DNA of 64,000 nt from Sphingobacteriales bacterium (lineage in GTDB: Bacteria; Bacteroidota; Bacteroidia; UKL13-3), in NCBI GenBank assembly GCA_021299635.1, contig JAJTFA010000001.1:124001-188000 (forward strand), read 5' to 3'. Shown piece after piece: positions 1-10,670 of the stretch. A program made the translations under genes and the position numbers. The stretch's first letter is position 1. The number at the start of each line of letters is the position of its first letter. The notes beneath the pieces were generated by a model. The model was not told the origin of the DNA. It did not search any database and worked only from the letters and a program-made list of their open reading frames with translations.

Positions 1-220
1 TTTCAGTATCACTGTAAGCATGGTGCATGCGGTGAAGAATAGCATAAGCACGCGCATTCAGATAGGACGAGCCCTGAGTAACCCAAGAATAAATGTACCA
101 GAATTTTTCCCAGAAGGGCGACATGGTAAACATTTTATGTGCAGCATAACGGTGTAGGTAAAAGGTTTGGCCAAATAAGGAAAGATACCAGTGGCCTGTA
201 AAGAATAATAAGATTGCCAT
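1..220 (-). CDS. Fatty acid (acyl-CoA) desaturase, C-terminal part missing
   Basis: The start codon lies at 220 and the reading frame runs off the left edge, so only the first 73 residues are present. A TAA stop lies four codons upstream in frame, so this is the first possible ATG. Two histidine boxes of the membrane di-iron desaturase family are visible: HRYAAH (HX4H, about residue 23) and HRMHH (HX2HH, about residue 64), the latter followed by the family's DT. A hydrophobic start precedes the first box. Members introduce a double bond into acyl-CoA or lipid-bound fatty acids in the inner membrane. The substrate and the third histidine box lie outside the window. The usual longer membrane N-terminus of this family is short here, so the start may define a short-N-terminus subtype. 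Confidence 0.8.
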   Translation of the reverse strand, partial: MAILLFFTGHWYLSLFGQTFYLHRYAAHKMFTMSPFWEKFWYIYSWVTQGSSYLNARAYAILHRMHHAYSDTE

Positions 221-273
221 CAATGTTAATAATTATGCAAATGTATAACTATTCAGTTGATATCTGATATTAA

Positions 274-594
274 TTATTCTTCCGCCTTTCTGTGCTCCGC
301 TCTTGATTTTGACTTTTCCAATTCTCTTTCAATAATCAACGATGCAAGTGCAGGCGCAATCGCTGTTGGGTTTTGCTGAGCAAATACGGCTTTAACCTTA
401 CTTTCATTTACATCTATGCGATACAGAATATGAAGTAGTTTTTCCATTTCGTTTAACATTAGGTAAACAATACAGGCGGTTAGATTTTCCTTTAACTCAT
501 CTGTGCTTTTAGCTTGTTCCAGTTTTTCATCGGCAAAATGTTTGGCAAGCATAATTGCTGTTGATTGAATCAATATGCCATCCTCATTCTTCAT
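274..594 (-). CDS. Small uncharacterised protein, 106 aa
   Basis: I do not recognise a family. The protein is predicted soluble and helical, with a charged C-terminus rich in Lys, Glu and Arg. There is no signal peptide or membrane segment. It is the last gene of a three-gene minus-strand unit: its start overlaps the end of the M48 protease gene by 11 bases, which suggests translational coupling. That coupling, together with plausible protein composition, is the main reason to regard it as real. It may act with the membrane protease, but nothing in the sequence shows how. Confidence 0.65.
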   Translation of the reverse strand: MKNEDGILIQSTAIMLAKHFADEKLEQAKSTDELKENLTACIVYLMLNEMEKLLHILYRIDVNESKVKAVFAQQNPTAIAPALASLIIERELEKSKSRAEHRKAEE

Positions 595-1663
595 CTGCGG
601 TGAGTGTCTTAAAATAATAAGTAAGTGAATCGTTTTTAACTACATCATATGGATTGTCTTCAATAAATGTTTCTACGTTTATTATGCGTTTATCCAGATC
701 AGGGTGGGTAGAAACAATTTCCAATATTTCTATGTCAGACGCTTTCTTTAATTGTTCAAAAAGTGCCTTCATGCCTGATGCATTAATTCCGTTTGCTTTT
801 AAAATTTGTAAACCATTGTTATCGGCTTCGTTTTCAAGTGTTCTGGAATAGCTAAGGCTTCGCAAATTTTCTGCATTTTGAAGTATGAGTGCGGTTGCGC
901 CACTAAAATCTCCAATAATGATTGAAATTACCAGTGAGCCGGCAAGGCTTCTGAAAATATTGCGTGTGCTGTGTTTAAGTTGTACGTGCGAATATTCATG
1001 AGCAAGCAGTGCTGCCAGTTGCTCAGGTGTTTCCATGTCTTCCAGAATTTTACTGTATACCACAATGCTGCCTCCTGGTAATGCAAATGCATTGGGGATA
1101 TCTTGTTTTACAACAGAAATATGCACTGGATAATTTCCCTCCACCTGTATTTGTCCGAAAAACTGGTTGATAGCAATGGTTTTGGCTGTATCAACTTTCT
1201 CGTTTTTTAGGATATTTTCATATAAACTTTTACCCATTTCAATCTCATATGCCTGAGGCACGCGTTTCGCAGCAATATCAACTGCCCAGGGTAACAGATA
1301 TATGTAAATTAGTGCAATAGCTGCTACAATAGTTAACAATCCTGTTATTACCAGCATCATTCCCTGATTGGTGCGTAATCGTTTAATTAATGAGGCACCT
1401 CTGCGTGCGGTATACTCCCGATGAAATTCCTTATCGGTTATTTCCAGTTGTTCATAAGGAAACGATTCTCCGTATTGCAGTATAAGAATGGAACTGTTAA
1501 ATTCTGTTTCACGTGTTTGTGCTTTCTTCCATTCGCTTGAACTTATCATTCCGTCCGGATTGCTAAAGGTAATATGTAAACCATTTTCGGTAATACTAAT
1601 AACAACTGTTTTGGGCATGCTTGAATGCCCATCATAGTATCTGGCTTTATAAACGCTATCCAT
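584..1663 (-). CDS. Membrane-anchored M48-family zinc metalloprotease
   Basis: A zinc-binding HEYSH motif lies at residues 222-226, and the third ligand is probably Glu279 in ENEAD, the arrangement seen in M48 (HtpX/Ste24/BepA-like) peptidases. A single strong hydrophobic segment at about residues 103-128 separates a roughly 100-residue N-terminal domain, which I do not recognise, from the peptidase domain. The protease domain therefore probably lies on the far side of the membrane. The gene starts on the last base of the upstream DUF898 gene and overlaps the following small gene by 11 bases, so the three are almost certainly co-transcribed. Pairing of DUF898 membrane proteins with M48 proteases is seen in other bacteria (general knowledge). 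A role in membrane protein quality control is inference. Confidence 0.88.
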   Translation of the reverse strand: MDSVYKARYYDGHSSMPKTVVISITENGLHITFSNPDGMISSSEWKKAQTRETEFNSSILILQYGESFPYEQLEITDKEFHREYTARRGASLIKRLRTNQGMMLVITGLLTIVAAIALIYIYLLPWAVDIAAKRVPQAYEIEMGKSLYENILKNEKVDTAKTIAINQFFGQIQVEGNYPVHISVVKQDIPNAFALPGGSIVVYSKILEDMETPEQLAALLAHEYSHVQLKHSTRNIFRSLAGSLVISIIIGDFSGATALILQNAENLRSLSYSRTLENEADNNGLQILKANGINASGMKALFEQLKKASDIEILEIVSTHPDLDKRIINVETFIEDNPYDVVKNDSLTYYFKTLTADEE

Positions 1664-2637
1664 TATACAATTCCTAAATCAAAAAAATCAATCAAATCAT
1701 CTCCTGCAGCATCTTTAAATTCATCTTCTGTTTGAGCAATATTATTGAAATTAATATCAGCCGGTATTCCCATATTTCTGATGATGAAATGGGTTGTTCG
1801 TATAATAACCCAGGGTGTTGCAAGTCCTAGTGTAAAAATACTCATTAATAAGTTACTAATGATGAGCATAAAATAACCACTGCCTTTGAGTCGGCCGGTA
1901 AAATAATAGCGTTCTCCATTTTGCTCAATATAGCAATGGTTTATATAGTAATTGGTCCATTCCTCTAAATACCAGAAATAATAAATACCAAAAGTAAATA
2001 TAGAGAAGATGAAACTCTTAAGCTTGATTGCAAACAGCTCAGTACCGGAGCCATCATATCCAAATCTTAGGTTACCAAAACGAATATTACTGATAATATA
2101 AGTGCGCAGCCTGTTAACGAACCATGAATTATAAATCCCAAACGTAATCACAGTAAGTATGCATCCGATACAGAAATCGGTAATGAGTTGTGCGAGGCTC
2201 CCGCGATATCCGAAGTGAATACCTCGCCAAGAAGTTCGTGAAAGTCTGTAGCGCATAGCGCCATGAATGGCCAGCGGGGTAATGAATATGAGAGCTATTA
2301 GAAAAGCAAGAAGTGTAATGAAATATAGACCTAAATTCCCTGATAACTTGCCGTATAAAAGCAGTCCGTAAAATATGCCTATAAATAGCAACACTTTAAT
2401 AAAACCCTTAAACAACTCTTTGCCGGTCCCATGAAACACAAACGGACTTCCATTTAGCTCGGCATTTTCCCAGAAAAATTTGAGCCGATTTACCCGTGCC
2501 CAAGGGTAATAAATACCAAATGTAATGATGGATAGAAGGGTGTTTAGCAGCATAATTCCTAGTAATTGGGAGCCTTTTCCGTTGAAGCGAAATTCATTGC
2601 TGTCTACCTCTTGGTGATTAGTCATGTCGACTTGCAT
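1663..2637 (-). CDS. DUF898 (YjgN) family polytopic membrane protein
   Basis: This 324-residue inner-membrane protein matches the DUF898/YjgN family, whose function is unknown. It is built from an internal repeat: a TFGIY..W-type motif at the end of a membrane helix recurs about four times (near residues 40, 162, 218 and 272). The first three copies are followed by a soluble segment with conserved Gly and Phe residues, such as FHGTGKELF and YDGSGTELF. About eight hydrophobic segments are visible. It is the first gene of the operon with the M48 protease and the 106-residue protein. The start at 2637 is followed by a hydrophilic N-terminus of about 20 residues. Confidence 0.85.
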   Translation of the reverse strand: MQVDMTNHQEVDSNEFRFNGKGSQLLGIMLLNTLLSIITFGIYYPWARVNRLKFFWENAELNGSPFVFHGTGKELFKGFIKVLLFIGIFYGLLLYGKLSGNLGLYFITLLAFLIALIFITPLAIHGAMRYRLSRTSWRGIHFGYRGSLAQLITDFCIGCILTVITFGIYNSWFVNRLRTYIISNIRFGNLRFGYDGSGTELFAIKLKSFIFSIFTFGIYYFWYLEEWTNYYINHCYIEQNGERYYFTGRLKGSGYFMLIISNLLMSIFTLGLATPWVIIRTTHFIIRNMGIPADINFNNIAQTEDEFKDAAGDDLIDFFDLGIV

Positions 2638-2790
2638 AAATATTTTTAAATGCCTCTAATATACGTATGCAGTTAAATATTCAAAACTTCACTGAATAAA
2701 ACTCCAAAATCCTGTTTATATAAGCTAGTAAATTCCTAAATTGCGCCCGCTTTTACTTTATCAGAAACAAAATTTATTATAAAACTAAAT

Positions 2791-5058
2791 ATGGTATTTG
2801 ACTTAGACATGATTAAAGCTGTGTATGCGCGCATGGATGAGCGTATTGCAGCCGCGCGTAAGGTGGTGAATAAACCGCTTACCCTTACTGAGAAAATTTT
2901 ATACAGCCATCTTACGCAAGGCAATGCAACTACTGCATATAAGCGTGGATCAGATTATGTAGATTTTGGTCCAGACCGTGTGGCCATGCAGGATGCAACC
3001 GCACAAATGGCATTGCTACAATTTATGCAGGCAGGTAGACCCAAAGTAGCTGTTCCATCAACCGTTCACTGCGACCACTTAATAACTGCAAAAGTGGGTG
3101 CCGAAACTGACCTTGCTATAGCCAATAAAGAAAGCAAAGAAGTATATGACTTCCTGGCTTCAGTTTCAAACAAGTATGGCATCGGATTCTGGAAACCCGG
3201 AGCAGGTATCATTCATCAGGTGGTATTGGAAAACTATGCATTCCCCGGTGGTATGATGATAGGAACCGACTCGCACACTGTTAATGCAGGTGGTTTGGGT
3301 ATGGTTGCAATTGGTGTGGGTGGTGCAGATGCCTGTGATGTAATGGCAGGCCTGCCCTGGGAACTTAAATTCCCCAAACTAATAGGTGTGAAACTTACCG
3401 GAAAACTAAACGGATGGACTGCACCTAAAGATGTGATATTAAAGGTAGCCGGAATTCTTACTGTAAAAGGTGGAACGGGCTGCATCGTGGAATATTTTGG
3501 CGAAGGTGCTACTGCTATGAGTTGCACAGGTAAAGGTACCATCTGTAATATGGGTGCTGAAATTGGTGCAACTACTTCTACATTTGGATATGATGAGAGT
3601 ATGGAGCGTTACCTGCGTGCCACCGGCCGTGCCGAAGTAGCTGATTTGGCCAATGGAATTAAACATCACTTAACTGCGGATGCTGAAGTATATGCAAATC
3701 CTGAACAGTATTTTGACCAGGTGATTGAGATTAATTTATCAGAATTGACACCGCACCTGAATGGTCCGTTTACCCCGGATTTAGCTACACCAGTGGCAAA
3801 CATGAAAGAAGAAGCTGCCAAAAATAACTGGCCATTAAAAGTGGAGTGGGGACTAATTGGTTCATGTACCAATTCATCATATGAAGATTTGAGCCGCGCA
3901 GCTTCTATTGCAAAACAAGCGGTGGCAAAAGGGCTTAAAACCAAAGCTGAATTCGGTATCAATCCCGGTTCGGAACAGGTGAGATATACTGCGGAACGTG
4001 ATGGGTTATTAAAAACATTTACCGACTTAAATGCAACAATATTTACCAATGCCTGCGGACCATGCATTGGCATGTGGGATCGCATGGGTGCTGAGAAGGC
4101 TGAAAAGAACACCATTGTACACTCATTTAACCGCAACTTTGCCAAACGTGCCGATGGCAACCCAAACACTTACGCATTTGTAGCTTCGCCTGAAATGGTG
4201 GCCGCTATTGCTATTGCCGGTGACCTTTCATTTAACCCCATTACCGATACACTAATCAACGATAAAGGAGAAGCAGTAAAACTCGATCCACCAACAGGTG
4301 ATGAGTTGCCTTCAAAAGGTTTTGCTGTGGAAGATGCCGGATACCTTCCACCTGCTGCAGATGGCAGTTCGGTGCAGGTAGTGGTTTCACCTACATCTGA
4401 CCGTTTACAATTGCTTGATCCGTTTGCAGCATGGGAAGGAACCGATCTAAATGGATTGAAACTCCTGATTAAGGCAAAAGGGAAATGTACCACAGATCAC
4501 ATTTCAATGGCGGGTCCATGGTTAAAATACCGCGGCCATTTGGATAATATTTCAAACAATATGCTTATCGGTGCGGTGAATTATTTCAATGAAAAAACCG
4601 ACAGCGTAAAAAACCAACTTACCGGAACGTATGAGTCGGTACCCAAAGTGCAGCGTCAGTACAAAGCACAGGGTGTTGGATCAATAGTAGTGGGTGACGA
4701 AAACTATGGAGAAGGTTCCTCGCGTGAGCATGCGGCAATGGAGCCACGTCATTTAGGTGTGCGTGCAGTGCTGGTAAAATCATTTGCCCGCATACACGAG
4801 ACCAACCTTAAAAAACAAGGAATGCTGGCACTCACATTTGCCAATAAAGAAGATTATAGTAAGATACAGGAAGATGATGTAATTGATATTATTGGTCTAG
4901 CTAATTTTGCGCCCAATACTCCGCTTACACTGGTGCTGAACCATGCAGACGGAAGCCGCGAAGAAATAAAAGTAAACCACACCTACAACGCTCAGCAAAT
5001 TGAGTGGTTTAAAGCAGGTGGTGCCTTGAATATTATTAGGGCATCAGTTGCAGGCTAG
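2791..5058 (+). CDS. acn: Aconitate hydratase
   Basis: The 755-residue protein is a full-length aconitase of the mitochondrial-like type. It catalyses citrate to isocitrate in the TCA cycle through a [4Fe-4S] cluster. The three cluster cysteines are Cys359 in GSCTNSS and Cys422 and Cys425 in ACGPC. The swivel domain with its GEGSSREH substrate motif is near residue 640. Other family signatures include [13 protein letters not shown] near residue 150. The ATG at 2791 gives a standard N-terminus. The gene is monocistronic: a 153-base divergent gap precedes it and a strong terminator at 5083-5117 follows. I see nothing unusual in it. Confidence 0.97.
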   Translation: MVFDLDMIKAVYARMDERIAAARKVVNKPLTLTEKILYSHLTQGNATTAYKRGSDYVDFGPDRVAMQDATAQMALLQFMQAGRPKVAVPSTVHCDHLITAKVGAETDLAIANKESKEVYDFLASVSNKYGIGFWKPGAGIIHQVVLENYAFPGGMMIGTDSHTVNAGGLGMVAIGVGGADACDVMAGLPWELKFPKLIGVKLTGKLNGWTAPKDVILKVAGILTVKGGTGCIVEYFGEGATAMSCTGKGTICNMGAEIGATTSTFGYDESMERYLRATGRAEVADLANGIKHHLTADAEVYANPEQYFDQVIEINLSELTPHLNGPFTPDLATPVANMKEEAAKNNWPLKVEWGLIGSCTNSSYEDLSRAASIAKQAVAKGLKTKAEFGINPGSEQVRYTAERDGLLKTFTDLNATIFTNACGPCIGMWDRMGAEKAEKNTIVHSFNRNFAKRADGNPNTYAFVASPEMVAAIAIAGDLSFNPITDTLINDKGEAVKLDPPTGDELPSKGFAVEDAGYLPPAADGSSVQVVVSPTSDRLQLLDPFAAWEGTDLNGLKLLIKAKGKCTTDHISMAGPWLKYRGHLDNISNNMLIGAVNYFNEKTDSVKNQLTGTYESVPKVQRQYKAQGVGSIVVGDENYGEGSSREHAAMEPRHLGVRAVLVKSFARIHETNLKKQGMLALTFANKEDYSKIQEDDVIDIIGLANFAPNTPLTLVLNHADGSREEIKVNHTYNAQQIEWFKAGGALNIIRASVAG

Positions 5059-5082
5059 TTTTTTATAGATTTTATTAATCAT

Positions 5083-5117
5083 TTAAAGGCCGTTTCAATT
5101 TTTGAAACGGCCTTTAA
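5083..5117 (+). terminator. Intrinsic terminator after aconitase
   Basis: Perfect 16-bp inverted repeat (arms 5083-5098 and 5102-5117, core GGCCGTTTC/GAAACGGCC) with a 3-base loop, followed by a short T-rich stretch. It lies 24 bases after the acn stop. The remaining 5118-5270 is AT-rich intergenic sequence in which I see nothing else. Confidence 0.85.
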
Positions 5118-5270
5118 TTTCTATAGCATAGCTAAGTTAATTTAATTTAAAGACGTAGATATAACAAATTAATACGTCTTTATTCCTTTTTAGTGGCTGC
5201 TATAATCACTTAGATGGGAATTAAGTAATTTTTAAGTTGGCAAAAATTTTACATAAAATTAATTTCTGCC

Positions 5271-5300
5271 TTGTCGATATTGAAAAAATCGATAAATTTG
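5271..5300 (+). promoter_or_regulatory. Candidate Bacteroidota-type promoter for the large cargo gene
   Basis: TTG at 5271-5273 and TAAATTTG at 5293-5300 are separated by 19 bases. This matches the Bacteroidota -33/-7 pattern (TTTG and TAnnTTTG, about 19-21 apart). It would give a leader of about 135 nt before the ATG at 5441. A second TAAATTTG at 5430-5437 overlaps the start region, but it would begin transcription inside the gene. Confidence 0.5.
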
Positions 5301-5440
5301 AGAATGTAAAATAATTAATTATATTTAATTTTTAACAAAAACACCATATTCGATATAAAAACTGCATTGCTATGCATCCCTTTATCAAAAAAATCACATA
5401 CTCTAAATATTAATAAAAACAAACAAAAATAAATTTGATT

Positions 5441-8400
5441 ATGAAGCTACACTTACTTAAAAAACGAGAATTGTCTGCAGGATTATTAAATGTAATACTG
5501 TTTTTCTCCACGTTCTTATTAACCGGGTTGATAGGAAATCGCCTCTATGCGCAACCGGCAAACACGTATTCTTTTGCTGCAAGTTCAGGTACTTTTACAC
5601 CTTTGGTTGGGGCAACGGCAACATCCCTTGCTTCAACCGCAGATGATGCTATTTCCACGGCATTTCCCATTGGATTTACTTTTGTTTATGACGGTGTGTC
5701 ATATACGCAAGCAATGGCTTCATCTAATGGAGTATTGTTATTCGGTACCGGGAGAGCTGGAACGGCAAATAATAATTTAGCAACAGCAACCGCTACCCAA
5801 CGTCCTGGGATAGCACCTTTATGGGATGATTTGCAATGTAGGCAAGGTGTTAATTATTTACTTTCAGGCACTGCACCTAACCGAGTATTAACTGTAGAGT
5901 GGTTGAACATGGAATGGAATTGGGGTGCAAACAATGCTGTTATGTCCTTTCAGGTAAGGCTTTACGAAACAACAAATGTTTTGGATATAATATACAGACA
6001 AGAAGCTAATGCAGGTAATCCTGGTGGATCCTCTGGAGCTAGTATAGGTATTATGGGTGTTGCATCAAATAACTTTATCTCACTTACAAACACAACTACT
6101 TCTCCAGGCACTTCAACCACAACCTCAACAAATAGTATTGCAGTTAGACCTACAACAGGTCAAATTTACACATTTACCCCTCCACCGGTTTGTTCAGGAA
6201 CCCCGATTCCTGGTGTGGTTGCACTTACTAATATTCCGGGTTGTGGCACCGGCAACTATGTACTTGCTGTTACCGGAGCATCAACAAATCCGGGTTTAAG
6301 CTACCAATGGCAATCCTCACCGGACTCCATTACCTGGACCGCCATGACTAATGATACCTTAGTTGGATTAACCAAACCACAAGTTACTGCCTTAACATAT
6401 TTCAGAAGGGTAACTACTTGTACAAACTCTTCGCTTAATGCAACGAGTAATTTTATTGCTGTGAAGCCTGTATATGCAGGAACCGCAAATGCTACTGCGC
6501 CAATTTGTGGGGATAGCTTAACACTTACTTTAACCGGGGCTTCGGCAAGTATCTCTTCTTTTCAATGGGAGTCGTCAGTTGATAACATTACTTTTAACCC
6601 AATTGCTGGTGCAACATTGGCTTCTCAAAAAGTTCCTACACCTCTTGCCAACACTTGGTATCGTGCCGTAGTTTTTTGTGCAGCATCATCTTCAGCTGAA
6701 AATTCGATTTCAGTACCGGTAAGGCCTGCACGTGGCGGAACCACCAGTATAATCTCATCAAACTGTCTTGATAGCACAACCTTAGGCTTAACCGGTGCAT
6801 CAACCGGTCCGGTTACTTATAATTGGCTAAGTTCAACGGATAGCATCACTTGGGTTTCAATGGGTATTACTGCTGCCAGTGCAAAATTCCCATCTCCTAA
6901 TGCAACGCGTTTTTACAGATGTGTCGTAGCTTGCGGCTCCGCAACTGATTCCTCGGTGGCGGTTCGTGTAAACGAGCCTTGCCAGGGTTTTGGCCCTTAT
7001 AGTATTACCAGGAATGCCACTGCTACTTTCACAACCATCCAGTCAACAGGTACACCATTTACATGGGCTGGAACCAGTGCTGATGATGACCGAACCTTGC
7101 CCGTTTATTTCCCTTCAGGCTTTAACTTTACCTATGCAGGTGCAGTTAGGCCGGCATTCTACATTTCAACGAATGGTTGGTTGAGTTTTGATACAGCAAC
7201 CATTTCTACTTCTTACACGAATAATTTGAATGCCACCTCACCAAAATTGGTGCTTGCGCCATTGTGGGACGATTTATATTGTTTGGCAGGCTCATCTGCC
7301 AATAGAAATAATTTGCTTAGATACCAGGTTACTGGCACTGCACCAAATAGAGTAATGACTGTTGAGTGGGCAGAAATGGAATTATATGCTTATCCGGCAC
7401 CTAGTTTAAATTTCCAAATTAAACTTTATGAAGGAAGCAACAATATTGAATATGTCTATGGAAGAATGCAACCTTTTGATGGAACAGGTAGCGGTTCATT
7501 AAGCTATACATTGGGTATGAATGGAAACTCACCTGCATCAGGTCAGCGTATTTCATTACTACTTGAAAACTCAAGAAACTTCTCTTCTTCAACTGTAAAT
7601 AATACCTTAACCATTGCATCACTTTGCAATACTTCTTATTTATTTACATCAGGAGGAACATTTAATCCAACCAACGTATCCAGCATACCATCAAATGATA
7701 GTTTGTCTACGCCTGTTGTGCTTACGGTTAATGCGGCTCCTTGCACGGATGCCTGCGGTACTTATTACTCTTCACTCAGCGCCACCTCGTCAAACACGCT
7801 TATTTCACCATTAAGCGGCACTCCTGACGATGATGTATGGTTTCAGTTTACTGCTCCACTTTCAGGTCAGGTAGGCATCTCCCTTGTTGGCAGCCCAAGT
7901 TATGACCCGGCATTTCAGGTAATGACTTCAACTTTTGATACTGCAGGAATGGGGCCAGCAGGGTCTAGAAATATTAGCACTAGCACATTGGAATCAGTTC
8001 AAGTAAACGGTCTTACGCCCAATGCTACCTATTATATAAGGGCATTTCATGCTGGTGTTGGTGCAGGTTCTGCAAGCGGTTCATTTTCCATCTGCGTTAA
8101 CCAGATTGTGCCACCACCAGCTAATGATGACACTTCAGGTTCCGTTAACCTTAACGTGGGATTAGCTTGCACGCCAACCAATGGAACAACCGTAGCAGCC
8201 ACACCAAGTCCACAAGCTGTTTGTGGAGGCTTAGCTGATGACGATGTTTGGTATCGTTTCACACCATCGGCTTCGGTAGATACCGTAACAGTTGTAGGCA
8301 ATGGCACATTTAGGGCACATGTGCAGGTGCTTACCAGACAACTTGTTTCTGTGTCCTGCCAAAATACATCAATTAATGGAGGCATTGTACAAACAGTGCT

Positions 8401-10648
8401 CACAGGTTTATTAAGAGATTCACTTTATTATATACGCGTTTACCATACCAATGCTGGTACAGCCACAGGTGCCTTTACCATTTGTGTAAATGGTATTCAG
8501 GCCGCTCTCCCAGTGGTTCAAACAGGTACTAAAACAAACGTAATAACCAGCTCGGCCACATTAAGTGGTAATATCATAAGTGATGGGGGCTATCCGGTTA
8601 CAGCAAGTGGTATTGTTTACAGCATGACCCCGGCACCCGTTAGAGGAGGTACTGGTGTGGTTGATTCTATAAACAATCCACTAGTTTCCTCAGGAAGTTT
8701 CAATAAAAATATTGCCGGTCTGTCACCTTCTGTAACCTATTACTTTAGAGCCTATGCTGTGAGTGTGATGGGAACAGCATATGGTGCAGATAGCTCTTTT
8801 ACTACTCCTGCATCTGCTGTTATTCCTTCAGTTGCCAGAATTGCAGCTTCAAATATCCAAACTACTATAGCTACTGTGGGAGGAAATATCACCAGCAATG
8901 GAGGTGATCCCGTTGTCCTTAGTGGTATAGTTGTATCCACCTCCAGAAATCCGATAATTGGAGGAGTAGGAGTAGTCGATTCAACAACCAATCCTAATGT
9001 AGCCTTGGGAACTTTCAGTTTCAATTTAGCAGGCTTAGCCCATTCTACTAAATATTTCTACCGAGCATACGCAACAAATGGAGTAGGAACAGCATATAGC
9101 GCACAGGATAGTTTTACTACCCTGCCTATTATAGCAACCTTCCCATACACAGAAAACTTTGATGGAGCAACAACGCCTTGGGTGGCTTCCGCTATTAATG
9201 CAGCAACAAACGCATGGGTTAGAGGTACACCGGCCAAAACATTTATCAATGGCGCCTTCTCTGCTCCGAATGCTTTTGTCACTACACTCACAGGTAATTA
9301 TCTAGGAACGGAAGATTGTGTTGTATTATCTCCACAATTCGATTTTACTTCATTAAGCGCAGATCCGGTGCTCCGTTTCCGTCATAAAATGGATGTTGAT
9401 GCTGATGTAGGATATGATGGGGGTGTAGTTGAAATTTCTATCAATGGCGGGGCATGGACAAGATTGAATTCAGCTGTTGGAACAGGCACTAACTATAATA
9501 CACCAACTAGCTTTTCATGGTATAATGATGCTAGCGCATTTTATACGTTAGGGGCAAATATGTTTAGTATGATTTCATCATCCTATTCAAGTAATACAAA
9601 TGGTTGGATTGAGTCGGCAACTATTTTAACGGGTGCTGCGGGTCAATCTAATGTTAGAGTAAGATTCCGTTTTGTAGCTGATACTTATACTGACGAAGGC
9701 TGGGCAATTGATAATGTTGAGGTAGTAAACATAGTTACTCCAACAACTCCTGCATCAAATGTAACTATTACTCCTGCCAATACTTCTGCTACTGTGAATT
9801 TTACATCAGGAAATGGCCAGGGAAGGTTGGTAGTTGCTCGCTTAACAACAACTACTGCTGTGGCTCCAACCAATAATACCTTGTACACTGCAAATACTGC
9901 TTTTGGCAGTGGCTCAACTACAGGCACAGGAAACTTTGTGGTGTTTGTTGGAAACGGAACCAGCGTGAATGTTACCGGACTTACACAACTAACAGGTTAT
10001 ACCTTCGATGTTTATGAATACAATGGTAGGTACATGCATAATGCATTTGCATCAGCAGCAACAAACGCTACTACCACATTACCTGTTCAGTTAACTGATT
10101 TCAAAGCAAAAGTCAATGCTGCTGATGTGATTTTAAATTGGACTACCGCGGCTGAGCTAAATAACAAAGGCTTTGAAATAGAGCGCAGCACAAATGGTGA
10201 TCGTTTTGAAATGATTGGATTTATAAAAGGTTCCGGAAATACAAACTCTGTTGTTAATTACCAGTTCCTTGATGAAAATGCATTCACCAATACCAATAGT
10301 TCAGATTTATACTATAGGTTACGTCAGATAGATTTTGATGGTACATCTGAATATAGTCCAACTGTGTTGGTTAAGAAACATACAGCAATTTTTGATGGCA
10401 CTATCACGGCACAACCGGTTCCATTTAATACTGATTTGCAGATTTATATTAACCTGAATGGTCCTACCACGCTTCAAATCAGCTTAATCGACATTACTGG
10501 AAAAGTTGTGAAGCATATGAGCTATTCCGGTAAAGAAGGAAAGAATATGATAAGCCTGAATGAGTTGGCAAACCTAAGCTCTGGTATTTATATGGTTCGT
10601 ATTAATGGTGCGCAACAAACGCATACCATAAAGGTGGTTAAAGAGTAA
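5441..10648 (+). CDS. Large modular secreted protein with T9SS sorting domain
   Basis: The 1735-residue protein has a signal peptide (cleavage probably after YAQ near residue 34) and a C-terminal T9SS type A sorting domain (about 1650-1735, GIYMVRI motif). It is therefore expected to be exported across the outer membrane and anchored or released. Modules in order: a beta-rich domain at about 42-245 whose second copy is at 513-760 (both share PLWDDL and GTAPNRV); three Ig-like repeats at about 250-511, each with a Trp and two Cys; two repeats with DDDVW(F/Y)(Q/R)FT motifs at 761-1015, resembling pre-peptidase domains; two FN3-like repeats at 1025-1228; a MAM/choice-of-anchor-J-like domain at 1230-1430; a further beta domain; and a LPVQLTDF..LNWTTA module before the sorting domain. 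No catalytic motif is visible, so an adhesin or surface-matrix role is most likely. I chose the ATG at 5441 over an upstream in-frame TTG at 5435. Confidence 0.9.
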   Translation: MKLHLLKKRELSAGLLNVILFFSTFLLTGLIGNRLYAQPANTYSFAASSGTFTPLVGATATSLASTADDAISTAFPIGFTFVYDGVSYTQAMASSNGVLLFGTGRAGTANNNLATATATQRPGIAPLWDDLQCRQGVNYLLSGTAPNRVLTVEWLNMEWNWGANNAVMSFQVRLYETTNVLDIIYRQEANAGNPGGSSGASIGIMGVASNNFISLTNTTTSPGTSTTTSTNSIAVRPTTGQIYTFTPPPVCSGTPIPGVVALTNIPGCGTGNYVLAVTGASTNPGLSYQWQSSPDSITWTAMTNDTLVGLTKPQVTALTYFRRVTTCTNSSLNATSNFIAVKPVYAGTANATAPICGDSLTLTLTGASASISSFQWESSVDNITFNPIAGATLASQKVPTPLANTWYRAVVFCAASSSAENSISVPVRPARGGTTSIISSNCLDSTTLGLTGASTGPVTYNWLSSTDSITWVSMGITAASAKFPSPNATRFYRCVVACGSATDSSVAVRVNEPCQGFGPYSITRNATATFTTIQSTGTPFTWAGTSADDDRTLPVYFPSGFNFTYAGAVRPAFYISTNGWLSFDTATISTSYTNNLNATSPKLVLAPLWDDLYCLAGSSANRNNLLRYQVTGTAPNRVMTVEWAEMELYAYPAPSLNFQIKLYEGSNNIEYVYGRMQPFDGTGSGSLSYTLGMNGNSPASGQRISLLLENSRNFSSSTVNNTLTIASLCNTSYLFTSGGTFNPTNVSSIPSNDSLSTPVVLTVNAAPCTDACGTYYSSLSATSSNTLISPLSGTPDDDVWFQFTAPLSGQVGISLVGSPSYDPAFQVMTSTFDTAGMGPAGSRNISTSTLESVQVNGLTPNATYYIRAFHAGVGAGSASGSFSICVNQIVPPPANDDTSGSVNLNVGLACTPTNGTTVAATPSPQAVCGGLADDDVWYRFTPSASVDTVTVVGNGTFRAHVQVLTRQLVSVSCQNTSINGGIVQTVLTGLLRDSLYYIRVYHTNAGTATGAFTICVNGIQAALPVVQTGTKTNVITSSATLSGNIISDGGYPVTASGIVYSMTPAPVRGGTGVVDSINNPLVSSGSFNKNIAGLSPSVTYYFRAYAVSVMGTAYGADSSFTTPASAVIPSVARIAASNIQTTIATVGGNITSNGGDPVVLSGIVVSTSRNPIIGGVGVVDSTTNPNVALGTFSFNLAGLAHSTKYFYRAYATNGVGTAYSAQDSFTTLPIIATFPYTENFDGATTPWVASAINAATNAWVRGTPAKTFINGAFSAPNAFVTTLTGNYLGTEDCVVLSPQFDFTSLSADPVLRFRHKMDVDADVGYDGGVVEISINGGAWTRLNSAVGTGTNYNTPTSFSWYNDASAFYTLGANMFSMISSSYSSNTNGWIESATILTGAAGQSNVRVRFRFVADTYTDEGWAIDNVEVVNIVTPTTPASNVTITPANTSATVNFTSGNGQGRLVVARLTTTTAVAPTNNTLYTANTAFGSGSTTGTGNFVVFVGNGTSVNVTGLTQLTGYTFDVYEYNGRYMHNAFASAATNATTTLPVQLTDFKAKVNAADVILNWTTAAELNNKGFEIERSTNGDRFEMIGFIKGSGNTNSVVNYQFLDENAFTNTNSSDLYYRLRQIDFDGTSEYSPTVLVKKHTAIFDGTITAQPVPFNTDLQIYINLNGPTTLQISLIDITGKVVKHMSYSGKEGKNMISLNELANLSSGIYMVRINGAQQTHTIKVVKE

Positions 10649-10670
10649 ACAACATAGTATACCCTAGACT

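Noticed and set aside
1505-1520. parS-like TGTTTCACGTG inside the M48 protease gene
   Set aside because: Only the left 11 of 16 bases match; the right half TTTGT does not, and it lies within coding sequence.
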